Below are positions 1 to 8,185 of a DNA stretch of 29,238 bases, in pieces. Source of the stretch: Candidatus Tectimicrobiota bacterium (lineage in GTDB: Bacteria; UBA8248; JACPRG01); assembly GCA_016190025.1 (NCBI GenBank), contig JACPRG010000062.1:1-29238 (forward strand). The letters run 5' to 3'. The stretch's first letter is position 1. Every line of letters begins with the position of its first letter. A program made the translations under genes and the position numbers. The notes under the pieces are model-generated. The model did not search any database, was not told the DNA's origin, and saw only the letters and a list, made by a program, of their open reading frames with translations.

Positions 1-1
1 G

Positions 2-748
2 GGGGTGAGGCGCCAGGTTCGGCTTTTGTGCGAGGGGACGTATTCGCTCCTGGCGGACCGGGCGGTCCTGCCGAGCTACGGCCTGGGCGGCGGGGAGGTC
101 GGAAGGCCGACGGCGGCCTCCATCGTCCGACGGGGCCGGGAGCACCCAATCGCGACCCCTGGAAAGTGTTACGACCACCCGATCCGCAAGAACGACGTCC
201 TGGTCATGCTTTCGGGGGGCGGCGGGGGCTACGGGGATCCCCTGGCGCGGCCAGCCGGGGCGGTGCGAGCGGACGTCCTGGCCGGTTACGTCTCCCGCGA
301 GGAAGCGGAGCGGGCGTACGGCGTCGTCCTGGACGCGGACGGCAACCTGGACCGCCGGCGTACGAGGGTGAAGCGGAAGGTCCTGGCCCGCAAGCGCGAG
401 GTCAGGGTGGAGGGGGGGAATCCTCTCGGCTGGGACGGTCTCCTGTTGGATGGCCGCAGGATCTGCGTCCTGGGTCGGGGGGCGGCTTTCCGCCTGAACC
501 TTCGTCCGGGGGTCCTGGTCGAGCTGCTGGGAAAGCGGGCGGCCCCGCTTCGCGCCTGGGTGGAGCTGGTGGACTCTGCGTCGGACGCGCGGAAGGTTTC
601 ACAGGGAGGGATCCTGCTCGATGGGTTCTCCCGGTCGGTACTGGGCCTGGAGGAGGGAGAATGGGTTCAGGTGCGCAGGTTGGATGTCCTGTGCGTTGAG
701 CGGCGGACCTCCCGCGGAGATTCGCGCAGAGGACGGAAACGGCGGTGA
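2..748 (+). CDS. Hydantoinase B / 5-oxoprolinase-type subunit, C-terminal part (left-truncated)
   Basis: The frame is open to the left edge, so only the C-terminal part of the protein is seen and the true start lies outside the window. The glycine-rich stretch GGGGGYGDPLARP and the following VRADVLAGYVSREEAERAYGVVLD are typical of the C-terminus of HyuB (N-methylhydantoinase/oxoprolinase beta) proteins, which with HyuA open cyclic amides such as hydantoins or 5-oxoproline using ATP. After that signature come about 140 residues of basic, less conserved tail, longer than I expect for HyuB; the tail may be lineage-specific. The stop overlaps the next start (GTGA, 745-748), so the two genes are probably cotranscribed and translationally coupled. 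The substrate cannot be read from the sequence. Confidence 0.85.
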   Translation, partial: GVRRQVRLLCEGTYSLLADRAVLPSYGLGGGEVGRPTAASIVRRGREHPIATPGKCYDHPIRKNDVLVMLSGGGGGYGDPLARPAGAVRADVLAGYVSREEAERAYGVVLDADGNLDRRRTRVKRKVLARKREVRVEGGNPLGWDGLLLDGRRICVLGRGAAFRLNLRPGVLVELLGKRAAPLRAWVELVDSASDARKVSQGGILLDGFSRSVLGLEEGEWVQVRRLDVLCVERRTSRGDSRRGRKRR

Positions 749-1659
749 AAGAGCGGATCGTCTATCTCAACGGGGAGTTCTTGCCGGAAAGCCAGGCCCA
801 CATTTCCTTGTTCGATGTGGGCTTCCGGGTCGGTGACGGCGTGTACGACGTGGCGCGCACCTTCGGGGGGCGGCCCTTCAAGCTGCGCGCACACGTGGAT
901 CGGCTGTACCGGTCAATGACCTACACGCGCCTGAAGATCGACCGCGGCCCGGATGAATTCGAGCGGGTCTGCCAGGAGGTGCTCGAGCGGAACCGCCCGC
1001 TGCTGGGCCCGAAGGAGGATTACGCCCTCTGGATGAATGTGACGCGGGGGATCAGCCTGGTCGGCCGCGGCATGACGGTTCGCCGGGGGCCGACGGTGGC
1101 GGTCTATTGCATCACCATCGACCTGAAGCCCTTCGCGAAGGCCTTCACGGAAGGGATCCGCCTGGTGACGCCCTCGGTGCGCCGGACGCCGCCCGAGTCC
1201 CTGGACCCGAAGGCCAAGGTGTCGAACAAGATGAATCACGTCCTGGCGGACTTCGAGGCCCGCTCCAGCGACCCGCAGAGCCACGCCCTGATGCTGGACA
1301 TGAACGGCTGCGTGGCCGAGAGCAGCTCCGCCAACTTCTTCTTTGTGAAGGGCGGCGAGCTCTACACCCCGACCACGCGGAACGCCCTGGCCGGAGTCTC
1401 CCGGGAGACCGTTTTCGAGTTGGCGGCGCAGCTCGGCATCCCCGTCCGCGAGGGGGATTACACGGTGTATGACGTGCTCACGGGGGAGGAGGCCTTCCTG
1501 ACCGGGACATCGCCCAACATCCTGCCCGTCTGCAGTGTGAACGGGGTGCGGTTGCCGGCGGACATCCCAGGCCCCGTGACGGACCGGCTGCTGAATGCGT
1601 GGTCGGAGCTGGTCGGCCTGGACATCGTCGAGCAGGCCCAGAGCCACCTGCATCTGTAG
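745..1659 (+). CDS. Class IV PLP-dependent aminotransferase (branched-chain / D-amino acid type)
   Basis: This is a 304-residue fold-type IV aminotransferase, the usual length for IlvE or D-amino-acid aminotransferases. The N-terminal YLNGEFLPESQAHISLFD matches the family opening. The core AKVSNKMNHVLADFEA carries the likely PLP lysine (Lys158, aligned with Lys159 of E. coli IlvE), followed by the signature LDMNGCVAESSSANFFFV around residues 184-201. It should transfer amino groups between an amino acid and a 2-oxo acid in the cytoplasm. It starts with GTG inside the stop of the hydantoinase-B gene, suggesting it acts on an amino acid released from a cyclic amide. Substrate (branched-chain, D-amino acid or 4-amino-4-deoxychorismate-like) is unresolved. 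Confidence 0.9.
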   Translation: MKERIVYLNGEFLPESQAHISLFDVGFRVGDGVYDVARTFGGRPFKLRAHVDRLYRSMTYTRLKIDRGPDEFERVCQEVLERNRPLLGPKEDYALWMNVTRGISLVGRGMTVRRGPTVAVYCITIDLKPFAKAFTEGIRLVTPSVRRTPPESLDPKAKVSNKMNHVLADFEARSSDPQSHALMLDMNGCVAESSSANFFFVKGGELYTPTTRNALAGVSRETVFELAAQLGIPVREGDYTVYDVLTGEEAFLTGTSPNILPVCSVNGVRLPADIPGPVTDRLLNAWSELVGLDIVEQAQSHLHL

Positions 1660-1745
1660 CGCGAGGGCGGAAGCGGAATCCGTCCGGGGATGGGATGAGG
1701 CGCTCCGGGCATGCGGCGGACGCGAATCAAGGGAGACGTGAAATC

Positions 1746-2747
1746 TTGGCGGCGAAAAAATCGGTCACGGTGATTTCCTACGGCCTTGGGCCCATCGGCC
1801 AGGCGACGGCGCGGCACCTGTTGAGTCAGCCGGACCTCCGATTGGTCGGGGCCGTGGACATCGATCCAAGCAAGAAGGGAAAGACCGTCGGGCAGCTCCT
1901 CGGTGAGCCGAAGCTCTCGGGCGTCATCATCCGGGACGATGCGGAGTCCGTGCTTCGGGAGACTTCCCCCCATGTTGTCCTCCACACCACCGCCTCCTGG
2001 CTGCAAGACGTCGAGAAGCAGCTCCTGCAGATCCTCGATGGAGGCTGCCACGTCGTCTCCTCCACGGAAGAGCTGGCCTACCCGCCGCTCGTCGCAGGCG
2101 TCGGCGTGGCGAAGCGGCTGAACGAGCGGGCGCTGGCGAAAGGCCGCGCGGTCCTTCCCGTCGGCGTCAACCCGGGTTTCGTCATGGACCACGTGTGCCT
2201 GGAGGTGGCGCGCTGCTGCCTGCGGGTCGATCGGGTCACGGCTGAGCGCCGGGTGGACGCGACGAAGCGCAGGGGGCCGCTTCAGAAGAAGATCGGATCG
2301 GGGATGACGGTGGCCGAGTTCGAGGCCGAGAAGGGCAGGGGACGGCTGGGGCACGCGGGCTTCCGGGAGTCGGTGGGACTCATCGCCCACCGTCTCGGAT
2401 GGGAGCTTGACGGCGTGGAGATGACGATCGAGCCCGTCATCGCGCGGGCGCCCGTGCGGACGGAGCACGTGAAGGTCGAGCCGGGCCAGGTCGCCGGGAT
2501 CGATCAGACGGCCGTCGGCCGCAAGGGGGCGCGGGACGTCATCCGTCTTCACATCATCATGTCCGTCGACGGGATTGACCCAGTGGACGAGGTGCGGATC
2601 GAAGGCGATCCTCCGCTGGTATGCCGGTTCGTGGGCGGGATACCGGGAGACCAGGCGACGGTGGCGCTGCTCGTGGATGGCGCGAGGCGCGTCGGGCGGC
2701 TCCGGCCCGGACTCCTGACGCCGTCGGGAGACCCGCTCTTTTCCTGA
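1746..2747 (+). CDS. Dihydrodipicolinate reductase-like / 2,4-diaminopentanoate dehydrogenase-like oxidoreductase
   Basis: This 333-residue NAD(P)-dependent dehydrogenase has an N-terminal Rossmann motif YGLGPIGQATA (about residues 10-20), a DapB-like segment ILDGGCHVVSSTEELAYP and the motif VNPGFVMDHVC. The pattern matches the DapB-like family that includes Ord, the 2,4-diaminopentanoate dehydrogenase of ornithine degradation. I chose TTG at 1746 because it directly precedes AAKKSVTVISYGLG and has a GGGAG site at 1731-1735; the open frame extends upstream but without family-like sequence. It lies 86 bases after the aminotransferase on the same strand and may dehydrogenate a product of that pathway. 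The substrate is inferred only from family resemblance. Confidence 0.8.
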   Translation: MAAKKSVTVISYGLGPIGQATARHLLSQPDLRLVGAVDIDPSKKGKTVGQLLGEPKLSGVIIRDDAESVLRETSPHVVLHTTASWLQDVEKQLLQILDGGCHVVSSTEELAYPPLVAGVGVAKRLNERALAKGRAVLPVGVNPGFVMDHVCLEVARCCLRVDRVTAERRVDATKRRGPLQKKIGSGMTVAEFEAEKGRGRLGHAGFRESVGLIAHRLGWELDGVEMTIEPVIARAPVRTEHVKVEPGQVAGIDQTAVGRKGARDVIRLHIIMSVDGIDPVDEVRIEGDPPLVCRFVGGIPGDQATVALLVDGARRVGRLRPGLLTPSGDPLFS

Positions 2748-2763
2748 CAGGTGGATGGGCAAG

Positions 2764-2807
2764 TGAAAAAAGAAGGGGACTGGGGAGATCTTCATTCCCC
2801 GGTCCCC
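2764..2807 (-). terminator. Rho-independent terminator between convergent genes
   Basis: A 12-bp inverted repeat (arms 2775-2786 and 2796-2807, one G-T pair) with a 9-base loop sits between two convergent genes. Read on the minus strand the stem is followed by a T-rich run (complement of 2764-2774), so it should end the binding-protein transcript. On the plus strand the following sequence is only weakly T-rich, so action there is less certain. Confidence 0.75.
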
Positions 2808-2947
2808 CTCTCTGTGTTTCCGATCAGGGCCTGACTTTAATTGGAGCCCGCCCCGCCCTGTGATCCAGCGGCCTCGCGGATGGGAGTCGGCCCCGATGGG
2901 GATTGCATCTTCTCCCTGTCTGGGTCGGGGATCAGGTTCCTTCCCGC

Positions 2948-3982
2948 TCAGGGGCAGAGCTTGCACTCCACGCCCTTCCGCTTCGGAAAGAGCTTCGGAA
3001 GAAACTCGTTGGTGTAGAGCTCGGAGACTTCCGGCACGCGGTCCGCCGGGAACACGGCGAGCGCGACGTCCCGGGTTTTCTGCATCTTCTCCGCTGAGAC
3101 CTGCCCGAGACCGTGCTGCCGGCCGTAGGGCGTCATGATGTGGTCGATGAAGATGATGAACTGGGCCAGAGAGATGTCGTAGGAGGCCTGGGGGTGGGTC
3201 TTCAGGAAGTCCCGCACCGATTCTTCCGGATTCTGGATGCTCCAGGCGAGGGCTTGGTAGGAGGCCTGGACGAAGCGGCGGACGTAATCCGGCCGCTCTT
3301 TGACCAGGGAGTCCATGGCGGCCACCGCGCCCGAATAGATGTCGAAGCCATAGTCGCTGTAGAGCATGATGTTGAGCTTTTTCTCCAGCTTCAGGGCGCC
3401 GGCCTTGACCGCCGGGAAGATGGTCTGGAACGTGGCCATGACCGGCACCTGACCGGACAGAAGAGCCGGGACCGTGGCGGGACCGTCCATGGTCACCCAC
3501 TCCACCTTGTCCTTATCGATGCCGACGTGCTTCGCGAAGGCAGGAAAGATGACCCGAGGCATGGTGTACACCGGCGCGCCGATCTTTTTCCCCTCGAGGT
3601 CCTTGGGTGTTTTGATCCCTCTTTCCTCGAAGGACAGGATCACGAAGAGGGACTTGTCGTGCGCCATCCCGAGGACCTTGGCCATCAGCCCTTTTCCCCG
3701 GCGGACGGCCAGCTGGTCAGTCTCGGCGAGGATGAAATCGCCCTGCCCCCCGGCCAGGATTTTCAGGGTATCGGCCCCGAACCCGCGCTGGATCTTCACA
3801 TCCAGCCCCGCTTTCGCGTAGTAGCCTCTTTCCACGCCGCTGAAGAATCCGGCGTGCTTTCCGTACGGGACCCAGTCCAGCGCGAACCGTACGGGATCGG
3901 CCGCCATGGAAGGAGAGATCCACCAGGTGATGAGCGCCGCGGCGGTCACGAGCCTGGAGACGCACTGCACAATGGATTTCAT
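2948..3982 (-). CDS. ABC-type substrate-binding protein, NMT1/THI5-like
   Basis: The gene encodes 344 residues. The start at 3982 is supported by an ideal GGAGGT site eight bases upstream and by a signal peptide directly after it (MKSIVQCVSRLVTAAALITWWISPSMAA). The mature part opens with VRFALDWVPYGKHAGFFSGVERGYYAKAGLDVKI, the hallmark of NMT1/THI5-like periplasmic binding proteins that feed ABC importers for pyrimidine-like, thiamine-precursor, nitrate/taurine or aromatic ligands. No permease or ATPase lies nearby, so it is an orphan binding protein. It is paralogous to the protein at 17044-18030; both share VERGYGA/IQRGFGAD-type and YSDYGFDIYS/YADYGVDIYS segments. The C-terminus ends in CKLCP, an unusual CxxC pair. 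Ligand unknown. Confidence 0.9.
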   Translation of the reverse strand: MKSIVQCVSRLVTAAALITWWISPSMAADPVRFALDWVPYGKHAGFFSGVERGYYAKAGLDVKIQRGFGADTLKILAGGQGDFILAETDQLAVRRGKGLMAKVLGMAHDKSLFVILSFEERGIKTPKDLEGKKIGAPVYTMPRVIFPAFAKHVGIDKDKVEWVTMDGPATVPALLSGQVPVMATFQTIFPAVKAGALKLEKKLNIMLYSDYGFDIYSGAVAAMDSLVKERPDYVRRFVQASYQALAWSIQNPEESVRDFLKTHPQASYDISLAQFIIFIDHIMTPYGRQHGLGQVSAEKMQKTRDVALAVFPADRVPEVSELYTNEFLPKLFPKRKGVECKLCP

Positions 3983-4008
3983 AGGATTACACCTCCAGCG
4001 TGGTCCTG

Positions 4009-4033
4009 AAAAATCCCCCCTGTCGGAGGGGGG
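4009..4033 (-). terminator. Terminator-like hairpin in the leader of the binding-protein gene
   Basis: On the minus strand a 7-bp G/C stem (4033-4027 with 4021-4015, loop of five) is followed by ATTTTT (complement of 4014-4009). It lies only 26 bases before the start codon at 3982, downstream of the tRNA operon. It may stop tRNA read-through, or act as an attenuator, because a run of seven G on the minus strand (4070-4076) could pair with the same C-run instead. Confidence 0.5.
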
Positions 4034-4103
4034 CGCCATCGGGCTGTGCTGAATTTTCAAAAGGAAAGGCCCCCCCTCGGTTTCGAGTTGAATCAAAAGT
4101 AAA

Positions 4104-4116
4104 CACAAAATTTGTG
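4104..4116. promoter_or_regulatory. Palindrome CACAAAATTTGTG upstream of the binding-protein gene
   Basis: A perfect 13-base palindrome with an A/T core lies in the AT-rich patch about 120 bases before the binding-protein start, inside otherwise GC-rich DNA. It could be an operator or part of the promoter region; no protein can be assigned. Confidence 0.25.
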
Positions 4117-4270
4117 AAAAAACAAGAGATTCCGGATTCTGGACGTCCCCCCCGAGATGGAACCGGACGCCCTTGAGGACCCCCGGGATAGGGAAATTTG
4201 GAATTGTCTCTCACGGTAGCGGAAAAGACGGCGGGAGAATGTCAGGATCGCCGTAACATATTGAAAACAA

Positions 4271-4347
4271 TGGCGGGGTTGACGGGACTCGAACCCGCGA
4301 CCTCTGGCTTGACAGGCCAGCGTTCTAACCGTCTGAACTACAACCCC
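4271..4347 (-). tRNA. tRNA-Asp (anticodon GTC)
   Basis: The minus strand folds into a complete cloverleaf. The acceptor stem GGGGTTG pairs with CAACCCC, the anticodon arm is CTGGC-CTGTCAA-GCCAG, and the T-arm contains GGTTCGAGTCC. CCA is encoded (complement of 4271-4273). It is the second gene of a two-tRNA operon, 22 bases after tRNA-Val. Confidence 0.97.
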
Positions 4348-4369
4348 GTCGGTGCGCCTTCTCACCCTC

Positions 4370-4445
4370 TGGTGGGCGGAACAGGACTCGAACCTGTGAC
4401 TTCCGGCTTGTAAGGCCGGCGCTCTCCCCGCTGAGCTATCCGCCC
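4370..4445 (-). tRNA. tRNA-Val (anticodon TAC)
   Basis: The minus strand gives a complete cloverleaf. The acceptor stem GGGCGGA pairs with TCCGCCC, the anticodon arm is CCGGC-CTTACAA-GCCGG, and the T-arm carries AGGTTCGAGTCCT. CCA is encoded (complement of 4370-4372). It is the first gene of the Val-Asp tRNA operon. Confidence 0.97.
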
Positions 4446-4462
4446 CGCCATCGAGCCACTCC

Positions 4463-4492
4463 ATAATATGGTCACCGCAGAAAACGCGTCAA
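4463..4492 (-). promoter_or_regulatory. Sigma-70-type promoter of the tRNA-Val/tRNA-Asp operon
   Basis: On the minus strand TTGACG (4492-4487) and TATTAT (4468-4463) are separated by 18 bases, and the -10 lies 17 bases before the tRNA-Val 5' end. Position and match are those expected for a stable-RNA promoter. Confidence 0.75.
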
Positions 4493-4844
4493 GCCGATTC
4501 TGGGGAGACTCCTTCGATTGGCCGCCCGGCCCATCCCGCCGCCTCAGGGACGGACGTCCTCCTTTGCGGCTCAAGGGTGGAGCGGGGTCTTGGGCGGCCG
4601 GACGAAGCCGTCTTGGGCCGGGTCCGGGTGGGGTGGTAAGATGCCAGAGGAGGAAGGGCGTCCCCACTTCGGCGCGCCGGGCCGGGTCTCAGCGTCCCAT
4701 CGGGAGAAAGGGGCCGCCCTTTCCACGGGGGCGCGGCCGCTGTGGCCGTTTTATGGGCGCCGGCTTCCTCCGTCGAAGTTCATCTCCGATTTTCCGGACC
4801 CGGCCCCCGGTGGGGTGCAGGGGGGCTCTCCGAGGACCTTTGGG
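4493..4844. other. Intergenic stretch, no gene recognised
   Basis: This gap lies between the divergent tRNA promoter and the second binding protein. Long open frames cross it but their translations are proline/arginine/glycine-rich and look like GC-rich noise. I see no RNA gene, clear promoter or repeat apart from a likely ribosome site (GAGGA, 4832-4836) for the next gene. Confidence 0.5.
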
Positions 4845-5885
4845 GTGAGGCGCGGTTCGGTTTTTCCCGCTCTCAAGCTGACCGTCTCCGCCTTTGCGGC
4901 GCTTGCGGTTTTGGCGGTCCGCCCGCCGACTCCCTCTGGGGCAGAGGAGACGCTTCGAGTCGCCCTCGCTCCGTCGGTGACGACACAGATGATCGCTTAT
5001 TATCTGCGGGATTCCGGGATCTGGAAGAAATGGGGGGGCCGGGGCGTCGATTTCCGGGTGACTTTCACCCCCAACACGGATTTGGCTTTGGCCCAGAGAG
5101 AGGCGGGGGTCGTGTTGCTGAGCGCCATTGACGTGGCCCGTTTGGCCGTGGACGACGGCCTCGAGTTATTGATGTTCGGGAAAGATTCCACTTCATACGA
5201 GGGGATCTATGCGCGGGCCGCTCAGCCCGGGAAAAGCCCGATGGACTTCCGGGGCACAAGGCTCGTTCATCCGGGATGGGACGCACGGGGGACGCGGATC
5301 GGCCGGGTGATTTTCACCGCTCTTTGGGATTTGGATATGGAAGTCGGTTTTCAGGTGGTGACCGCTCCCTGGCGGGTCGGCCCGGAAATGTTGGTTGAAA
5401 ATGAGGCGGACCTGGCCCTCAACGCCATGCCGTTCGTCCTGCCGGGATGGAGAGACCGGAAACTTCGGCCGGTGGGAAAGAGCTTCGCCGCCCATTGGGC
5501 CGAGAAGCGGGGGAGGGGCCGGCCGCTCGGCGGGCTTTTCTGGACCGCCTGGAGGGGCTGGCTGGATCAGGCAGAGGAAAAGGCCAGGGCCCTTCTGGCC
5601 GCCTGGGGAGAGGGGATGTCCTACGCCAATCAGGAGACAGAGGCCTGGGCGGAGCGCTATCTCCCCGAGGCCCTGCGCGGCGCCTCGAAAGGGGACGCCC
5701 GTTTCTTCGCCCAGTGGTTCCGCCGGGAGCGGCCTGTGTATGAAACCCCCTACCTGTCCCCGCAGGACGTCAAAGATGAGACGTCGTTTCTGAGGATTGT
5801 GGTCGAAGTGAAGCTGGTCCGGGCGCTGCCCCGCGGTCCTTTGTGGAGGATTATCCTCCCGCAAAAGGGTGTGCAGTCTCCGTAA
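4845..5885 (+). CDS. Orphan ABC-type substrate-binding protein, divergent NMT1-like
   Basis: The gene encodes 346 residues from a GTG at 4845, chosen because GAGGA lies eight bases upstream and a signal peptide follows at once (hydrophobic LKLTVSAFAALAVLAV, cleavage near SGA-EE). The mature protein begins ETLRVALAPSVTTQMIAYYLRDSGIWKKWG, the pattern of type 2 periplasmic binding proteins of the NMT1/TauA class, and later has DFRGTRLVHPGWDARGTRIG, resembling the 'DLKGK' segment of that fold. It diverges strongly from the other two binding proteins in this window. It stands alone with no permease or ATPase beside it, between a tRNA operon and a beta-oxidation operon. The ligand is unknown; a link to acyl or aromatic acid uptake is only a guess from position. 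Confidence 0.75.
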   Translation: MRRGSVFPALKLTVSAFAALAVLAVRPPTPSGAEETLRVALAPSVTTQMIAYYLRDSGIWKKWGGRGVDFRVTFTPNTDLALAQREAGVVLLSAIDVARLAVDDGLELLMFGKDSTSYEGIYARAAQPGKSPMDFRGTRLVHPGWDARGTRIGRVIFTALWDLDMEVGFQVVTAPWRVGPEMLVENEADLALNAMPFVLPGWRDRKLRPVGKSFAAHWAEKRGRGRPLGGLFWTAWRGWLDQAEEKARALLAAWGEGMSYANQETEAWAERYLPEALRGASKGDARFFAQWFRRERPVYETPYLSPQDVKDETSFLRIVVEVKLVRALPRGPLWRIILPQKGVQSP

Positions 5886-5969
5886 GAGGGGCCGATTCCC
5901 CTCCGCCGGGCGGCGGGTGCGGTGAGATGGGCAAAGAGGCCGCCGCCCCCATTGGCCCGGCCGGCGCGA

Positions 5970-5998
5970 TTGACCTCTTCCGGTCCGTTTGGTAGTGT
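5970..5998 (+). promoter_or_regulatory. Candidate promoter of the thiolase operon
   Basis: TTGACC (5970-5975), a 17-base spacer and TAGTGT (5993-5998) lie 55 bases before the thiolase start. The -35 is strong and the -10 weak. The TAG-type -10 recurs in other candidate promoters in this window (11984, 23795). Confidence 0.45.
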
Positions 5999-6052
5999 CC
6001 ATCTCGGTGAAGAGGCATGAGAGAGTCCCGGCGTTTGGAGAGGAAGTGACCC

Positions 6053-7237
6053 ATGAAAGAGGTGGTGGTCGTAGGCGGGGTGCGGACCCCCGGGGGAAAG
6101 TTCGGAGGGACGTTGAAGGATGTTCCGGTCCCCGAGCTCGGCTCGCTGGTGGTCAGAGAGGTCGTGCGGCGGACAGGGGTCGACCCGGAGGTCATCGACG
6201 AGGTGATCTTCGGCAACGGCTGGCAAGCCGGCGTCGGGCCGAACGCCGCCCGTCTCGTCACCGTGAAGGGCGGGCTTCCGGACAAGGTCCCGGCCTTCAC
6301 CGTCAACAAACGGTGCGGCTCCAGCCTGAAGGCCGTCACCCTGGGCACCCAGGCCATCCGCGCGGGCGACGCCGAGGCGATCCTCGCGGGCGGCGTCGAG
6401 AACACCAGCCGCGTCCCGTACATCGTGCCCGGCGCGAGGTGGGGGATGCGACAGGGCCACGGAGAGATAGTGGACCTGACTCATCGGGACGGGTACGTCT
6501 GTCCCCTGGCGGGGGAGATCATGGGCAGCACCGCCGAGACCCTGGCCATTAAATACGCCATCAGCCGGGACGAGCAGGACCAGTTCGCCCACGAGAGCCA
6601 GAAAAAGGCCCTCGCCGCCATCGAGAAGGGATATTTCAAGGACGAGATCGTCCCCGTCCCGCTAGACGGAAACGGCAAGGGGCCGGGCGCCTTCGAGGAG
6701 GACGAGATCCCCCGGAAGGACATCACCCTGGAGAAGCTGGCGAAGCTGAAGCCGATCTTCAAGAAGGACGGGACGGTCACGGCGGGCAACGCCTGCGCCC
6801 AGTGCGACGCGGCGTCGGCGATGATTCTCATGTCGGCCGAGCGGGCGAAGGACCTGGGCGTTTCGCCCGTGGCGCGAATCGTCGGCTACGCCAGCGCGGG
6901 CGTGGACCCGAAGCTTATGGGGATCGGGCCGGTTCCGGCCGTCCGAAAGGCCCTGGAAAAGGCGGGGATGGCGCTGGGCGACATGGACCTGATCGAGCTG
7001 AACGAGGCCTTCGCGGCCCAGGTCATCGCCGTGGAGCGGGAGCTCAAGTGGGACCGGGAAAAGCTCAACGTCCACGGGGGGGCCATCGCCCTCGGCCATC
7101 CGGTGGGCGCCACCGGGGCCAAGATCGCCGTGTCCCTCCTGGGGGCCCTGCGGCGCCTGGACAAGACCCTCGGGCTGGCGACCCTGTGTATCGGTGGAGG
7201 CCAGGGCGTGGCGGTCATCTTCGAGCGGCTCCGTTGA
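6053..7237 (+). CDS. Thiolase / acetyl-CoA C-acetyltransferase
   Basis: This 394-residue thiolase II-type enzyme cleaves 3-ketoacyl-CoA, or condenses two acetyl-CoA. The nucleophile is Cys88 in [10 protein letters not shown], the catalytic His349 lies in [16 protein letters not shown], and the acid/base Cys379 lies in [10 protein letters not shown]; the NEAFAAQ motif is also present. One segment is unusual: the family's TAGNASGxNDGAAA reads [14 protein letters not shown] here, adding two cysteines and losing the usual Asn-Asp. A GGAGAGGAAG site precedes the ATG. It is the first gene of a three-gene beta-oxidation set with the dehydrogenases at 7260 and 8186. Confidence 0.93.
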   Translation: MKEVVVVGGVRTPGGKFGGTLKDVPVPELGSLVVREVVRRTGVDPEVIDEVIFGNGWQAGVGPNAARLVTVKGGLPDKVPAFTVNKRCGSSLKAVTLGTQAIRAGDAEAILAGGVENTSRVPYIVPGARWGMRQGHGEIVDLTHRDGYVCPLAGEIMGSTAETLAIKYAISRDEQDQFAHESQKKALAAIEKGYFKDEIVPVPLDGNGKGPGAFEEDEIPRKDITLEKLAKLKPIFKKDGTVTAGNACAQCDAASAMILMSAERAKDLGVSPVARIVGYASAGVDPKLMGIGPVPAVRKALEKAGMALGDMDLIELNEAFAAQVIAVERELKWDREKLNVHGGAIALGHPVGATGAKIAVSLLGALRRLDKTLGLATLCIGGGQGVAVIFERLR

Positions 7238-7259
7238 CCCCTGACCGAGGAAACCTTTC

Positions 7260-8129
7260 ATGGGCGTGAAGCATCTCTTTGTCGTCGGGGCGGGCCAGAT
7301 GGGCGCCGGAATCGCTCAGCTCGCGGCGCAGCAGGGAATCCGGGCCACCCTGATGGACGTGTCCGCCGAGCTGGCCGAAAGGGGCAGGGAGCGCATTGCC
7401 AGCTCTCTCCAGGGCCGGGTGGACAAGGGGAAGTTGAGCGCGGAGGAGCGCAAGGCCGTTCTCTCCCGAATCGAAACCGCCAGCCGTCTTTCGGCCGCAT
7501 CCTCTTGCGACTTCGTCATCGAGGCGGCGGTCGAGGACATCGAGGTGAAGAAAAAGACCTTCCGCGAGTTGGACGAGGCGGTCGGTGAGGAGGTGATCCT
7601 GGCCAGCAACACGACCTCCCTTTCCATCAGCGAGATGGCCGCGGCCACCCGCCGTCCCGACCGCGTGATCGGCATGCACTTCTTCAATCCGCCGGTGGTG
7701 ATGAAGCTGGTGGAGATTCTGCCGGGTCTGGCGACGTCCCCGCGGACGATCCAGGCCGCCCGCGATCTGGCCGAAGAGCTGGGCAAAGACCCCGTCGTGG
7801 CGAAGGTCGAGACGCCGGCCGGCATCGTCAGCCGGGTCCTGGCCGGTCTGCTCAACGAGGCGGTCCTGGTCCTGGAGTCGGGGGTGGCCTCGGCCGACGA
7901 GATTGACAAGGCGATGAGGCTGGGGACGAACATGCCCATGGGCCCCCTGGCCCTTCTGGACCTGATCGGCCTGGACGTTCACATGGCCAAGATGGAAACC
8001 CTGCACCGCGAACTGGGCGATGCCCGGTACCGGACCCCCTTTCTGATCCGGAAGATGGTCAAGGCGGGCCACCTGGGCGTGAAAACGGGGAGGGGGTTCT
8101 ACGATTACGGCGGCGGGAAGCCGGCTTGA
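7260..8129 (+). CDS. 3-hydroxyacyl-CoA (3-hydroxybutyryl-CoA) dehydrogenase
   Basis: This 289-residue soluble dehydrogenase is close to the family's usual 280-290. The N-terminal Rossmann motif VVGAGQMGAGIAQLAA binds NAD(P). The catalytic histidine lies in GMHFFNPPVVMKLVE (about residue 140), with its partner glutamate shortly after, and the C-terminal domain has MGPLALLDLIGLD and the closing KTGRGFYDY. It oxidises 3-hydroxyacyl-CoA to 3-ketoacyl-CoA, the substrate of the thiolase 22 bases upstream. The start at 7260 has GAGGA upstream. Hbd, PaaH and FadB-like short forms cannot be told apart by eye. Confidence 0.93.
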   Translation: MGVKHLFVVGAGQMGAGIAQLAAQQGIRATLMDVSAELAERGRERIASSLQGRVDKGKLSAEERKAVLSRIETASRLSAASSCDFVIEAAVEDIEVKKKTFRELDEAVGEEVILASNTTSLSISEMAAATRRPDRVIGMHFFNPPVVMKLVEILPGLATSPRTIQAARDLAEELGKDPVVAKVETPAGIVSRVLAGLLNEAVLVLESGVASADEIDKAMRLGTNMPMGPLALLDLIGLDVHMAKMETLHRELGDARYRTPFLIRKMVKAGHLGVKTGRGFYDYGGGKPA

Positions 8130-8185
8130 TTGGGTGGAGCCACGCCGTCCATCGGCCCATGGGACGGCGGTCGGCGGGAGGCGGG

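Noticed and set aside
1458..3500. Long minus-strand frame of 680 codons crossing the aminotransferase and dehydrogenase genes
   Set aside because: Its translation is Arg/Pro/His-rich noise and it is antisense to well-supported plus-strand genes; such shadows are common in GC-rich DNA.
4093..4464. Short frames across the tRNA-Val/tRNA-Asp genes on both strands
   Set aside because: Peptides such as GLEPATSGL and RFESCSAH are typical translations of tRNA genes, not proteins.
5845..5859. Palindrome GGAGGATTATCCTCC
   Set aside because: It lies inside the coding end of the second binding protein with no promoter or T-run, so it is probably a coincidence of codons.
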